DNA from: Streptomyces sp. 378
Lineage (GTDB): Bacteria > Actinomycetota > Actinomycetes > Streptomycetales > Streptomycetaceae
DNA length: 64,000 nucleotides
Assembly (NCBI RefSeq): GCF_030124145.1
Contig: NZ_JASKMS010000001.1
Span: forward strand, 62,001-126,000
Direction of reading: 5' to 3'
Shown here: one piece after another, positions 56,985 to 64,000 of the stretch
How positions within the stretch are numbered: the stretch's first letter is position 1
Layout: every line of letters starts with the position of its first letter
The notes under the pieces: generated by a model
Database searches by the model: none
What the model was told of the DNA's origin: nothing
What the model saw: the letters and a program-made list of their open reading frames with translations, nothing else
Program-made: the position numbers and the translations under genes

Positions 56985-57016
56985 CTTCCCCTGAAACCAC
57001 TTTGTTACAGGGGAAG
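56985..57016. promoter_or_regulatory. 13-bp inverted repeat, operator or terminator
   Basis: CTTCCCCTGAAAC / GTTACAGGGGAAG with one mismatch, 6-base spacer CACTTT. It lies 8 bp from palindrome D and downstream of the aldehyde dehydrogenase stop (57173). It may terminate that transcript or be a second regulator site for the nitroreductase gene. Confidence 0.55.
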
Positions 57017-57172
57017 TTGAGCTGCCCGACGGTTTCCGGTGGGCGTGACGGACGCGCTTAGAGCATGTGCGACGGCCCCGCCGCACGCAACGAGTTCCGG
57101 ACACCGGCCACATGCCTTCGAGTACTTCTCGAGTGGCCCACGACCGGCCCTCATGGCCTCACGGCCACGCCT

Positions 57173-58636
57173 CTAGAACGGGAAGCCGCTCCGGCCGTGC
57201 TGCACCGAGATCCACTTGGTGGTGGTGAAGGAGTCCAGCATCGTGTCGCCGTTGAGCCGGCCGAGGCCCGAGTGCTTCTCGCCGCCGAAGGGGACGATCG
57301 GCTCGTCGTGGACCGTGCCGTCGTTCACGTGGAACATGCCCGTGTCGATCTGCTTGGCGAAGTTCACCCCGCGCTCGATGTTCCCGGTGTGCACGGCGCC
57401 GCTCAGCCCGTACGGGGTGTCGTTGACGAGGCGTACGGCCTCCTCCTCGCCGTCGAACGGGACGAGGAACGCGACCGGGCCGAAGACCTCCTGCCTGAGC
57501 AGCGCCGAGTCGGCCGGGACGCCGGTCAGCACGGACGGCTCGACGAGGTTGTCGGTCCGCCCGCCGCGCACCAGGGCCGTGGCGCCCTCGGCGAGGGCCT
57601 GCTCGACCACACCGGAGACGGCCTCCGCCTGCGAGGAGTTGATGACCGGGCCGATGACGGTCTCCGGGTCGCGCGGGTCGCCCGCCTTGAGGGTCCTCAC
57701 CTTGGCGACGAACTTCTCGGTGAACTCGTCCGCGACCGCCCGGTCCACGAGGATCCGGTTGGCGGCCATGCACACCTGGCCCTGATGGACGTACCGGCTG
57801 AAGACGGCCGCGTCGACCGCGTAGTCGACGTCGGCGTCGTCGAGGACCACCAGCGCGCTGTTGCCGCCCAGTTCGAGGACACAGCGCTTGAACGACCGGG
57901 CGCACACCGTCGCCACGTGCCGGCCGACCTGGTCGGAGCCGGTGAAGGAGATGACCTTGGGGACCGGGTGCTCGATGAAGGCGTCGCCGATCTCCGCGAT
58001 GTCGGTGATCACGACGTTCAGCAGACCGCCGGGCAGCCCCGCGTCCTCGAAGAGCTTCGCGACCAGGGAGCCGCCGACGATGGGCGTGTTCTGGTGCGGC
58101 TTGAGCACCACGGCGTTGCCGAGCGCGAGCGCCGGGGCGACGGACTTGATCGACAGCAGGAAGGGGAAGTTGAAGGGGCTGATCACGCCCACGACACCGA
58201 CCGGCACGCGGTAGACGCGGTTCTCCTTGCCCTCCACCGGCGAGGGGATGATCCGGCCCTCGGGGGCCAGCGCCAGATGGACCGCCTCGCGCAGGAACTC
58301 CTTGGCGAGGTGCAGCTCGAAGGCGGCCTTCAGGCGCGTGCCGCCGAGCTCGGCGATGATGGCCTCGGAGATCTCGGCCTCGCGCTCCTCGATCAGGCGC
58401 AGGGCCTTCTCGAAGACCGCCCGGCGGGCGTAGGGGTTGGTCGCGGCCCACTGCCGCTGGGCACGGGCGGCGGCCCGGTACGCCTGATCGACCTCGTCGA
58501 CCGTGGCTATGGTGATCGACGCGAGCTTCTCGTCGTCGTACGGGTTGAAGTCGATGATGTCCCAGGAACCGGTACCCGGGCGCCACTCACCGTCGATGTA
58601 CTGCTGTGCAAGGTCGGTGAAGCAGGACGACGACAA
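57173..58636 (-). CDS. Aldehyde dehydrogenase
   Basis: 487-residue NAD(P)-dependent aldehyde dehydrogenase. Cofactor motif FTGSDQVGRHV, catalytic Glu in LELGGNSALVV and Cys in HQGQVCMAANR are all present; length is normal. TTG at 58636 is taken as start since GAGGG is spaced correctly before it. Substrate is not readable, though benzaldehyde/vanillin-type dehydrogenases look similar. Considered right-flank chromosome rather than cluster. Confidence 0.9.
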   Translation of the reverse strand: MSSSCFTDLAQQYIDGEWRPGTGSWDIIDFNPYDDEKLASITIATVDEVDQAYRAAARAQRQWAATNPYARRAVFEKALRLIEEREAEISEAIIAELGGTRLKAAFELHLAKEFLREAVHLALAPEGRIIPSPVEGKENRVYRVPVGVVGVISPFNFPFLLSIKSVAPALALGNAVVLKPHQNTPIVGGSLVAKLFEDAGLPGGLLNVVITDIAEIGDAFIEHPVPKVISFTGSDQVGRHVATVCARSFKRCVLELGGNSALVVLDDADVDYAVDAAVFSRYVHQGQVCMAANRILVDRAVADEFTEKFVAKVRTLKAGDPRDPETVIGPVINSSQAEAVSGVVEQALAEGATALVRGGRTDNLVEPSVLTGVPADSALLRQEVFGPVAFLVPFDGEEEAVRLVNDTPYGLSGAVHTGNIERGVNFAKQIDTGMFHVNDGTVHDEPIVPFGGEKHSGLGRLNGDTMLDSFTTTKWISVQHGRSGFPF

Positions 58637-58751
58637 TGTGATCCCTCGATCCCTAAGCAGACCCCTGATCGCGCCTTCACGATCTGATCACGCGTCATCG
58701 TACTTGCGTTTGAGGCGAGTTGGAGGGGTCCTTCGGGAGAGGAGGGATCCT

Positions 58752-59612
58752 TCAGGAGAGCTGGAGGAGTCCTCGCAGGAGGTCCCGGCTCTCCGAGGGG
58801 CCCGGGCTGTCGCTCTGCAGCTCCTTGAGGGCCTTCTCGTACTGGGCGACGTCCTCGGCCTTGTCCAGGTACAGCGCGCTGGTGAGCTGCTCCAGGTAGA
58901 CGACGTCCGACAGGTCCGACTCCGGGAAGCTGAGGATCGTGAACGCGCCACTTTCGCCGGAGTGGCCGCCGAGGCTGAACGGCACCACCTGGAGCCGTAC
59001 GTTGGGCCGCTCGGAGATCTCGATGAGGTGCTGGAGCTGGCCGCGCATCACCTCGCGGTCGCCGTACGGGCGGCGCAGGGCGGCCTCGTCCAGGATGATG
59101 TGGAAGTCGGGCGCGCGCTCGTCCACGAGGTACTTCTGGCGCTCCAGGCGCAGCGCCACGCGGCGCTCGACGTCGGCCTCGCTCGCCCCCTGCATGCCCC
59201 GCCGGACCACCGCGTGGGCGTACGCCTCGGTCTGCAGCAGTCCGTGCACGAACTGCACCTCGTAGGCCCGGATCAAGGACGCGGCGCCCTCCAGGCCGAC
59301 GTAGGTCGGGAACCAGCTGGGCAGCACGTCCGAGTAACTGTGCCACCACCCCGCGACATTGGCCTCTTTCGCCAGGGACAGCAGGGAGGCGCGCTCCTGC
59401 TCGTCGGTGATGCCGTACAGGGTCAGCAGGTCCTCGACGTCTCTGGTCTTGAAGCTCACCCGGCCCAACTCCATCCGGCTGATCTTCGACTCGGAGGCGC
59501 GGATCGAGTAGCCCGCCGCCTCGCGCGTGATGCCCCGAGCCTCACGCAGTCGCCTGAGTTGTGATCCGAGCAGCATGCGCCGCACCACCGATCCCGGCTC
59601 TCCCGCGCTCAC
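58752..59612 (-). CDS. XRE-family (helix-turn-helix plus DUF5753) regulator
   Basis: 286-residue Streptomyces regulator. HTH: LGSQLRRLREARGITREAAGYSIRASESKISRMELG; the rest is the Scr1/DUF5753 domain (AGWWHSYSDVLPSWFPTYVGLEGAA...IRAYEVQFVHGLLQT). Such proteins act together with small DUF397 proteins and RsbW-like ATPases at whiJ- and abaA-type loci affecting development. GTG 59612 with GGGAGG upstream. Divergent from the ATPase gene. Confidence 0.9.
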   Translation of the reverse strand: MSAGEPGSVVRRMLLGSQLRRLREARGITREAAGYSIRASESKISRMELGRVSFKTRDVEDLLTLYGITDEQERASLLSLAKEANVAGWWHSYSDVLPSWFPTYVGLEGAASLIRAYEVQFVHGLLQTEAYAHAVVRRGMQGASEADVERRVALRLERQKYLVDERAPDFHIILDEAALRRPYGDREVMRGQLQHLIEISERPNVRLQVVPFSLGGHSGESGAFTILSFPESDLSDVVYLEQLTSALYLDKAEDVAQYEKALKELQSDSPGPSESRDLLRGLLQLS

Positions 59613-59818
59613 GTTCGCCAGCCTCCCCAACGTCTTCAAGGGCCGCAGTCTGCCACTAAAACACTCCGAGCAGTACTCGTCCGGTTACGGAAACGGAATC
59701 GAGTCGGTCGACGCTCGCGCGCGGGAGCAAGAAGAAGGCAAGTGAACGACCGGAGAGAGACGCGAAGATGACGGAAAAATTGGCCAACAAGCGGTACGGG
59801 ACATCGCATTCCGGTCAC

Positions 59819-59841
59819 GTGCACGTGCATCTGCCCTTGCA
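59819..59841. promoter_or_regulatory. Shared 23-bp motif, copy 1 (XRE/ATPase intergenic)
   Basis: Begins GTGCACGTGCATCTGCCC and continues with TTGCA. Its reverse complement, with one mismatch, lies at 60848-60870 upstream of the DUF397 gene. Candidate operator for the XRE regulator encoded here. Confidence 0.65.
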
Positions 59842-59940
59842 TCTGCTGTACGCATCCGAAACCATGGTGCCGCACCACCGCCGCATCGCACCGACCGCGA
59901 ATTCCCGGGAGTGCCTCGCATGGGGACGAATGGATCGACC

Positions 59941-60435
59941 ATGCTCGAGCCGTTAAGGCAGGGCCTTCCGCCGCTGGATCCCGCGGCCGTGTCCGACGCC
60001 GCCTCCTGCGCTCTGCCCGCCCGCTACGAAGCGGTGCGCGAGGCGCGGCGGTTCACCCGCAGAACCCTCGACCAGTGGGACCTGGGCGACCGGTTCGACG
60101 ACGTCTGCCTGGTGGTCTCGGAGCTCGTCACCAACGCCCTGCGACACGGCCTGCCGGCCGGCAGCGCGTGTGTCAGCGGGCGGGAGCCTCCCGTGCGGCT
60201 GCACCTGATGCGGTGGACCGAGCGACTGGTGTGCGCGGTGCGCGACCCCAGTCACGACAGTCCGGTCGCCCGGGAGACCGACGACTTCTCGGCCGAGTCG
60301 GGCCGCGGACTGTTCCTCGTCGACTCCTTCAGCGACAGCTGGGGCTGGCACCCGCTGGCGGGCGCGCTCGACGGCAAGCTGGTGTGGGCGCTGTTCCGGC
60401 TGCCCCGGGCCGGTTCACGGCCGAACGGGGAATGA
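59941..60435 (+). CDS. RsbW-like histidine-kinase-type ATPase
   Basis: 164-residue anti-sigma-factor-like ATPase. N-box VVSELVTNALRHG near residue 60 and G-box ESGRGLFLVDSFSDSWGW near 120. It may inhibit or modulate a sigma factor or act with the neighbouring XRE and DUF397 proteins. Codon 5 (59953-59955) is TTA, implying bldA dependence. ATG 59941 chosen; GTG at 59911 in frame is less well supported by a ribosome site. Confidence 0.85.
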   Translation: MLEPLRQGLPPLDPAAVSDAASCALPARYEAVREARRFTRRTLDQWDLGDRFDDVCLVVSELVTNALRHGLPAGSACVSGREPPVRLHLMRWTERLVCAVRDPSHDSPVARETDDFSAESGRGLFLVDSFSDSWGWHPLAGALDGKLVWALFRLPRAGSRPNGE

Positions 60436-60437
60436 GC

Positions 60438-60465
60438 AACCGCGGCGCTTTTTCGCGCCGCGGTT
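60438..60465 (+). terminator. Terminator after RsbW-like gene
   Basis: Perfect 11-bp arms AACCGCGGCGC / GCGCCGCGGTT with loop TTTTTC, overlapping the end of the ATPase transcript. Confidence 0.8.
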
Positions 60466-60521
60466 CTACGCGCGTCACCGCGCGACGGACGTCGGGGGCC
60501 GCCTTGCCGGAGTCAGGGCCG

Positions 60522-60761
60522 TCATCCCACCAGGTGGTCGAACTCGCCGTCCTTCACGCCCAGGAGCATCGCCTCGATCTCCGCACGGGTGTAGACCAGA
60601 GCGGGACCGTCGGGGAAGCGTGAGTTGCGGACGGCCACGTCCCCGCCCGGCAACCGGGCGAACTCCACGCACGACCCCTGCGAGTTGCTGTGCCGGCTCT
60701 TCTGCCAGGCCACGCCGTGCAGCCCGGCGGCCGCCATACCGTTGTACACGTCGTGGTCCAC
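60522..60761 (-). CDS. DUF397 small regulatory-locus protein
   Basis: 79-residue protein of the DUF397 family: WQKSRHSNSQGSCVEFARLPGGDVAVRNSRFPDGPALVYTRAEIEAMLLGVKDGEFDHLV. These proteins are usually encoded beside XRE/DUF5753 regulators and are thought to bind and modulate them. Very well conserved in Streptomyces at this locus. GTG start 60761. Confidence 0.88.
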   Translation of the reverse strand: MDHDVYNGMAAAGLHGVAWQKSRHSNSQGSCVEFARLPGGDVAVRNSRFPDGPALVYTRAEIEAMLLGVKDGEFDHLVG

Positions 60762-60847
60762 AGGTCGCTCCCCGGTGGTGCACTGGCTGGTGTGGCCATT
60801 GATGCAGTGGTCAACTGACCCGGATCATAGCCCTGTTCACGTGCAGT

Positions 60848-60870
60848 TGCATGGGCAGATGCACGTGCAC
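60848..60870. promoter_or_regulatory. Shared 23-bp motif, copy 2 (upstream of DUF397 gene)
   Basis: Inverted relative to copy 1 at 59819-59841, 22 of 23 positions identical; core GGGCAGATGCACGTGCAC. It is 87 bp upstream of the DUF397 start. Confidence 0.65.
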
Positions 60871-61864
60871 GCGCGGTGGTCTCCTGGTTACAGCTTTGAC
60901 GACCGCTTTACCGAAGTTCTTGACTGTTTGACGGCTCGGCCCCACCTCCCGTTCCCGAACGCCTGCGCCGGGTCGGTGGGTTCGGCGGAGGTTCCGTGGA
61001 GGCGGAGCATCCGCTCACCGGCCGGACGCGGGGCCGCGCCGGGCCCCTGCCGGAGAACCGGGAGCTGGGGCGCGGGGCCCGGGAAGGGCCGTTCGATCGG
61101 CCGACCCGCATCCGGAAGACGGCCGCGGCCTGCGGGGACGGCGAGAAATGGGCCTGTCGCAGGAGGTCCGGGTCCTCTTCGCGTCCCATGCCGTGCTCGG
61201 CCCATCGCCGGACAGGCACGCGGCTCCCGGCCCACCTCCGGACACGCGCGCGGCTCCCGGCCCGTCCGACCAGGCGGCGCGCTCCTCGGCTCGCCCCGGG
61301 GGGGACGACCTCCGTGAGGCAGCCCCGACCGGCCAAGAGCCCGGCCCCGGCCACCCGCCATCGCCCTCCGCCGCCCGACGTCCGGCGGCGACGTCCGGCT
61401 CGGTCGGCGCACGGGCAAGAGGTCTCCGGGCCGTCAAGCGTGGGGAAACTCACCCGGGCCGGACGGGCTCGGCGGCCGACGGGGGCAGCAGAGCTGCTCA
61501 CTCATGGGTGCCGGCCGCCGCCCGGGCGGGGAGCCCCGGCGCGCACTCGCCGGTCTCGACAGCCCGACGCGGAGCCCGGCGCAGGCGGACAGCCGACGGG
61601 GTGCGGTTCGGCGCCCGCAACGTCGTCCGGGCCCCGCTCGGCGCGACGGCCGGCCGGACGCATGCATGCGTGCGTGCATGAGCAGGAGGCCCCCGGCCGT
61701 CGGGCGCGGAGAGCCTCCCCCGGGGCCGGGCGGGCTCGGCGGCCGACCAGGGCGGAAGGGCCACTCGCACGCACCTGGCAGCCGCCGCCCGAGAGGGAAG
61801 CCCCGGCGCATATTCGCCGATCTCGACAGCCCGACGCGGAGGGCCTCGCCGGGGCCGGGCGGGT
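60871..61864. other. Long stretch without a convincing gene
   Basis: About 1 kb of GC-rich, Arg/Pro/Ala-coding DNA open in several frames on both strands with no recognisable domain or ribosome site. A diverged direct duplication (about 61457-61590 and 61725-61850) is present, sharing blocks such as TCTCGACAGCCCGACGCGGA. It may be degenerate or non-coding DNA. Confidence 0.6.
61457..61850. repeat. Diverged direct duplication in spacer upstream of rpsR2 end
   Basis: Two units about 265 bp apart share GGGCTCGGCGGCCGAC, GGGAGCCCCGGCGC-like and TCTCGACAGCCCGACGCGGA segments with substitutions and small indels between. An ATGCATGC-rich stretch (CATGCATGCGTGCGTGCATG) separates them. Confidence 0.6.
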
Positions 61865-62098
61865 TCAGCGGGCGGAGTAGGGCAGCAGGGCCATCTCGCG
61901 TGCGTTCTTGATGGCCTTGGCCAGTTGCCGCTGCTGCTGGGACGACACCCGGGTGACGCGACGGCTGCGGATCTTGCCGCGGTCGGAGATGAACTTCCGC
62001 AGCAGTTCGGTGTCCTTGTAGTCGATGTAGGTGATCCGGGCCTGGTCCAGGGGGTTGGGCCGGTCCTTGACGGGCTTGCGGTCGGGCTTGCGCGGCAT
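61865..62098 (-). CDS. rpsR2: 30S ribosomal protein S18, zinc-free paralogue
   Basis: 77-residue S18: [54 protein letters not shown]. It lacks the cysteine pair of the zinc-binding C+ form, fitting the paralogue made under zinc starvation. Last gene of a minus operon after cobW (4 bp gap), rpmE2 and rpmG2. ATG 62098. Confidence 0.93.
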   Translation of the reverse strand: MPRKPDRKPVKDRPNPLDQARITYIDYKDTELLRKFISDRGKIRSRRVTRVSSQQQRQLAKAIKNAREMALLPYSAR

Positions 62099-62102
62099 GG
62101 GG

Positions 62103-63296
62103 TCAGACCTCCAGGAGGGTGTCGAAGGCGTGCGGCAGTCGCTGCCAGGCATCGCGCCCGGCGGCGTACTCGGCATCGGTGAGCAGGCAGGACTCCAGCA
62201 GTCGCTCCAGGCCGTCCCGGTCGAGGCCGGGTGAGGTGAAGACGAGGTGCTGGCCGCGGTCACCGTGCTCGGGGTGCCAGTCCAGTGCGGCGGCGGCGCG
62301 GCGCACCGGCGGGACCATCTCCCAGGCCGCGTCCGGCAGGGAGGCCAGCCACGGGCCCGCGCTCTCCACGCACAGGGCGCCGCCCGCCGCGTCCCAGTGG
62401 AACAGCGTGTCGGGCTTGTCGGCGAGCCAGAACCGGCCGCGGCTGCGGGCGGCCGCGCAGGTCAGGTCCTCCAGTGCGGCGTAGAGCCGCTCCGGATGGA
62501 ACGGGCGGCGCCGGCTCCAGACCAGGGTGGAGACGCCGTGCGCGTCGGCCTCGGCGGGCAGCAGGGCGCAGGCCGGGTGCTGGGCGGCGGCGGCCGCCTC
62601 GACGTCGAAGCCGGCCAGGGCGGCCTGGGCCAGGGACGAGAGCGGGCGTCGGCGTGGGGTCGGCACCGTCAGACCGTCGTCGGCGGGGTCCTCGGTGGCC
62701 TCTTGCCCGATCGGAGCCTGGCGGGCCGTCGGATGCAACTGCGCGAGCAGCTCGCGGTCCTCGTCGTCGGCCTCCGGGGAATCGGCGACCGCGAGGACGG
62801 GGGCGTACTCCAGCTGACGCGCGAAGGTGTCGGCGACCGTGCGCTGGTCGGTCGCGGCGGCGGCGAGACCGCCGTCGGCCAGGTCGTCGCCGTTGCCGAG
62901 GTACGGCAGGACCAGGGCCGGGTCGACGGCGGTGATCACGCCGCTGACGGTGAGTCCGCCGGCCGTGACGACCTCGGCCATGGCCTTGGGCTCGACGGAG
63001 TCCCACAGCTCGACGACCGCGAGCCGGGTGACTCCGGCGTCCCGCAGCCGTTCCAGCTCCGGCACCAGGTCCTCGCGCAGGGCGCAGCACGCGCAGTCGT
63101 TGACGAGCGGCGCCTCCCCCGCGTCGAGGAGTCCGGAGGCGTCCCTGACGGTCCGTACGACCGTGCCCGCGACGGCCGTCGACAGGTCGTGGTGGAGGAC
63201 GACGCTGCCGGGCACGTCGGCGAGCAGCCGTGCGACGGCCGCCTTGCGGGCGTCGGCGTGCAGCCCGCCGACGATCACGACGGGGAGCTCGGGCAC
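62103..63296 (-). CDS. CobW/COG0523-family putative zinc metallochaperone
   Basis: 397-residue G3E-family protein. The CxCC metal motif is [12 protein letters not shown] near residue 66; the C-terminal CobW domain starts around [17 protein letters not shown]. The P-loop position reads [16 protein letters not shown], clearly degenerate compared with GxxGxGKT. Members in Zur regulons are thought to deliver zinc during starvation. It lies among zinc-free ribosomal protein genes. GTG start overlaps the rpmE2 stop region. Confidence 0.88.
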   Translation of the reverse strand: MPELPVVIVGGLHADARKAAVARLLADVPGSVVLHHDLSTAVAGTVVRTVRDASGLLDAGEAPLVNDCACCALREDLVPELERLRDAGVTRLAVVELWDSVEPKAMAEVVTAGGLTVSGVITAVDPALVLPYLGNGDDLADGGLAAAATDQRTVADTFARQLEYAPVLAVADSPEADDEDRELLAQLHPTARQAPIGQEATEDPADDGLTVPTPRRRPLSSLAQAALAGFDVEAAAAAQHPACALLPAEADAHGVSTLVWSRRRPFHPERLYAALEDLTCAAARSRGRFWLADKPDTLFHWDAAGGALCVESAGPWLASLPDAAWEMVPPVRRAAAALDWHPEHGDRGQHLVFTSPGLDRDGLERLLESCLLTDAEYAAGRDAWQRLPHAFDTLLEV

Positions 63297-63300
63297 CGGC

Positions 63301-63549
63301 TCAGCCCTTCTTTCCGTACCGGCGCTCGAAGCGCTCCACGCGGCCGGCGGTGTCCAGGACGCGGGCCGTGCCGGTGTAGAAGGGGTGGCTGACGTCGGAG
63401 ATCTCGACGTCCACGACCGGGTACGTCCGGCCGTCCTCCCACTCGATCGTCTTCTCACTCGTCATGGTCGAGCGGGTGAGGAAGGCGTAGTTCGCGGCAC
63501 GGTCGCGGAAGACGACGGGGCCGTACTCCGGGTGGATTCCCTTGCGCAT
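63301..63549 (-). CDS. rpmE2: 50S ribosomal protein L31 type B, zinc-free
   Basis: 82-residue L31[29 protein letters not shown]...[17 protein letters not shown]...[12 protein letters not shown]. It lacks the CxxC of zinc-binding L31A and is longer, as expected for the zinc-starvation form. Between rpmG2 and cobW. Confidence 0.96.
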   Translation of the reverse strand: MRKGIHPEYGPVVFRDRAANYAFLTRSTMTSEKTIEWEDGRTYPVVDVEISDVSHPFYTGTARVLDTAGRVERFERRYGKKG

Positions 63550-63551
63550 GG

Positions 63552-63716
63552 TCAGCGCTCCTCTCGGAAGTCGACGTGGCGGCCGGCGACGGGGTCGAAC
63601 TTGCGCAGGGTCAGTCGGTCCGGGTCGTTGCGGCGGTTCTTGCGGGTCACGTAGGTGAAGCCGGTCCCGGCGGTGGACCGGAGCTTGATGACCGGCCGGA
63701 GTTCGTTGCGTGCCAT
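63552..63716 (-). CDS. rpmG2: 50S ribosomal protein L33, zinc-free paralogue
   Basis: 54-residue L33: [54 protein letters not shown], with no cysteines. First gene of the zinc-starvation operon, just downstream of a Zur-type box. Confidence 0.95.
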   Translation of the reverse strand: MARNELRPVIKLRSTAGTGFTYVTRKNRRNDPDRLTLRKFDPVAGRHVDFREER

Positions 63717-63729
63717 GCCGCCATAGTAC

Positions 63730-63750
63730 TGAAAATGACTTCCATTTCCA
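63730..63750. promoter_or_regulatory. Zur box in divergent rpmG2/rpmB2 promoter
   Basis: TGAAAATGACTTCCATTTCC resembles the Streptomyces Zur consensus TGAAAATGATTTTCA and contains the inverted AAATG-ACTTC-CATTT. It would repress both operons when zinc is plentiful. Confidence 0.8.
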
Positions 63751-63779
63751 TCGCCTGGTCGGAGAGGTACGTCACCCCC

Positions 63780-64000
63780 ATGTCCGCGCACCGCATGCCG
63801 ACCGGCACCCGGCCCGGGCTTCGGCAACCGCATCTCGCACTCCCACCGGCGCACGTCGCGCCGGTTCGACCCCAACATCCAGTCCAAGCGCTCCTGGCTG
63901 CCGAGCGAGGGCCGGCACGTCCGGCTCCGGCTGAGCGTCAGGGGGATCAAGACCGTCGACACGATCGGGGTCGAGGCGGCCGTCGCCCGGATCCGCGCCC
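63780..64000 (+). pseudogene. rpmB2: 50S ribosomal protein L28 paralogue, frameshifted, 3' end outside window
   Basis: Starts ATG at 63780 after GGAGAGG and encodes [13 protein letters not shown] in the first frame. L28 continues only in another frame from 63817: [20 protein letters not shown] then [19 protein letters not shown] and [20 protein letters not shown]. One extra G in the run at 63816-63818 (GGG where GG is expected) explains the shift. Either a sequencing error or a real lesion; all other residues fit a normal L28. Confidence 0.85.

Noticed and set aside
60996..61880. 294-residue plus-strand open frame
   Set aside because: No domain, no ribosome site, low-complexity Arg/Pro/Ala composition, and both strands are open in several frames.

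Overview
The window is high-GC actinomycete DNA, almost certainly Streptomyces. The evidence is strong third-position GC, many GTG starts, a TipA regulator, bldA-type TTA codons and a Zur-type set of zinc-free ribosomal proteins. About 45 kb of anthracycline biosynthetic DNA (roughly 13.1-56.9 kb) sits between two blocks of ordinary chromosomal genes. From memory, both blocks are adjacent in one S. coelicolor neighbourhood (hpt-tilS-dacB-ppa-tipA-gad, then aldehyde dehydrogenase-XRE-DUF397-rpsR2-cobW-rpmE2-rpmG2-rpmB2), so the cluster looks like an insertion into conserved chromosome.

Left flank (1-13.0 kb): hpt (cut by the edge), tilS, a zinc metalloprotease, dacB, ppa, a ThrE-type exporter, a DedA protein, a YbjQ protein, tipA with its operator-promoter, a ClC channel, glutamate decarboxylase, and a DinB/PadR pair. 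Right flank (57.2-64.0 kb): aldehyde dehydrogenase, an XRE regulator / RsbW-like ATPase / DUF397 locus with a shared DNA motif, a roughly 1 kb stretch without a convincing gene, and the rpsR2-cobW-rpmE2-rpmG2 operon divergent from a frameshifted rpmB2 copy.

The cluster encodes an aklavinone/rhodomycinone-type pathway. Chain making: KS-alpha, KS-beta, a DpsC-like KSIII, a DpsD-like acyltransferase, and an ACP 26 kb away. Ring formation and tailoring: C-9 ketoreductase, an aromatase/cyclase fused to a SnoaL-like domain, AknW/DpsY-type cyclase, ABM oxygenase, aklanonic acid methyltransferase, AknH-type cyclase and an AknU-type ketoreductase. Late steps: RdmE-, RdmC- and RdmB-like proteins, the last two very close to the rhodomycin enzymes as I remember them. 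A complete dTDP-deoxysugar set (RmlA, RmlB, 2,3-dehydratase, 3-ketoreductase, 3-dehydratase, 3-aminotransferase, two N-methyltransferases, epimerase, 4-ketoreductase) can supply L-rhodosamine, 2-deoxy-L-fucose and L-rhodinose. Three glycosyltransferases, two paired with P450-like auxiliary proteins, suggest two separately primed sugar chains as in cosmomycins/rhodomycins. An AknOx-like secreted oxidase could oxidise the terminal sugar. Resistance is DrrA/DrrB export plus a DrrC-like UvrA paralogue, with a glutathione-peroxidase-family enzyme between them.

Regulation can be read in part. A SARP gene with a TTA codon lies beside the ACP gene. TCGAG-type heptamers at 11-bp spacing lie upstream of four biosynthetic transcripts. 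A separate palindrome (consensus GATACTCAAATTTGAGTATC) occurs before drrAB (twice), before an ornithine-cyclodeaminase-like gene at the head of the PKS operon, and before a deazaflavin nitroreductase gene; one of the two PadR regulators is the likely reader. TTA codons also occur in rmlA and drrA, so precursor supply and export may be tied to bldA. A 212-bp element with perfect 22-bp inverted ends sits inside the cluster.
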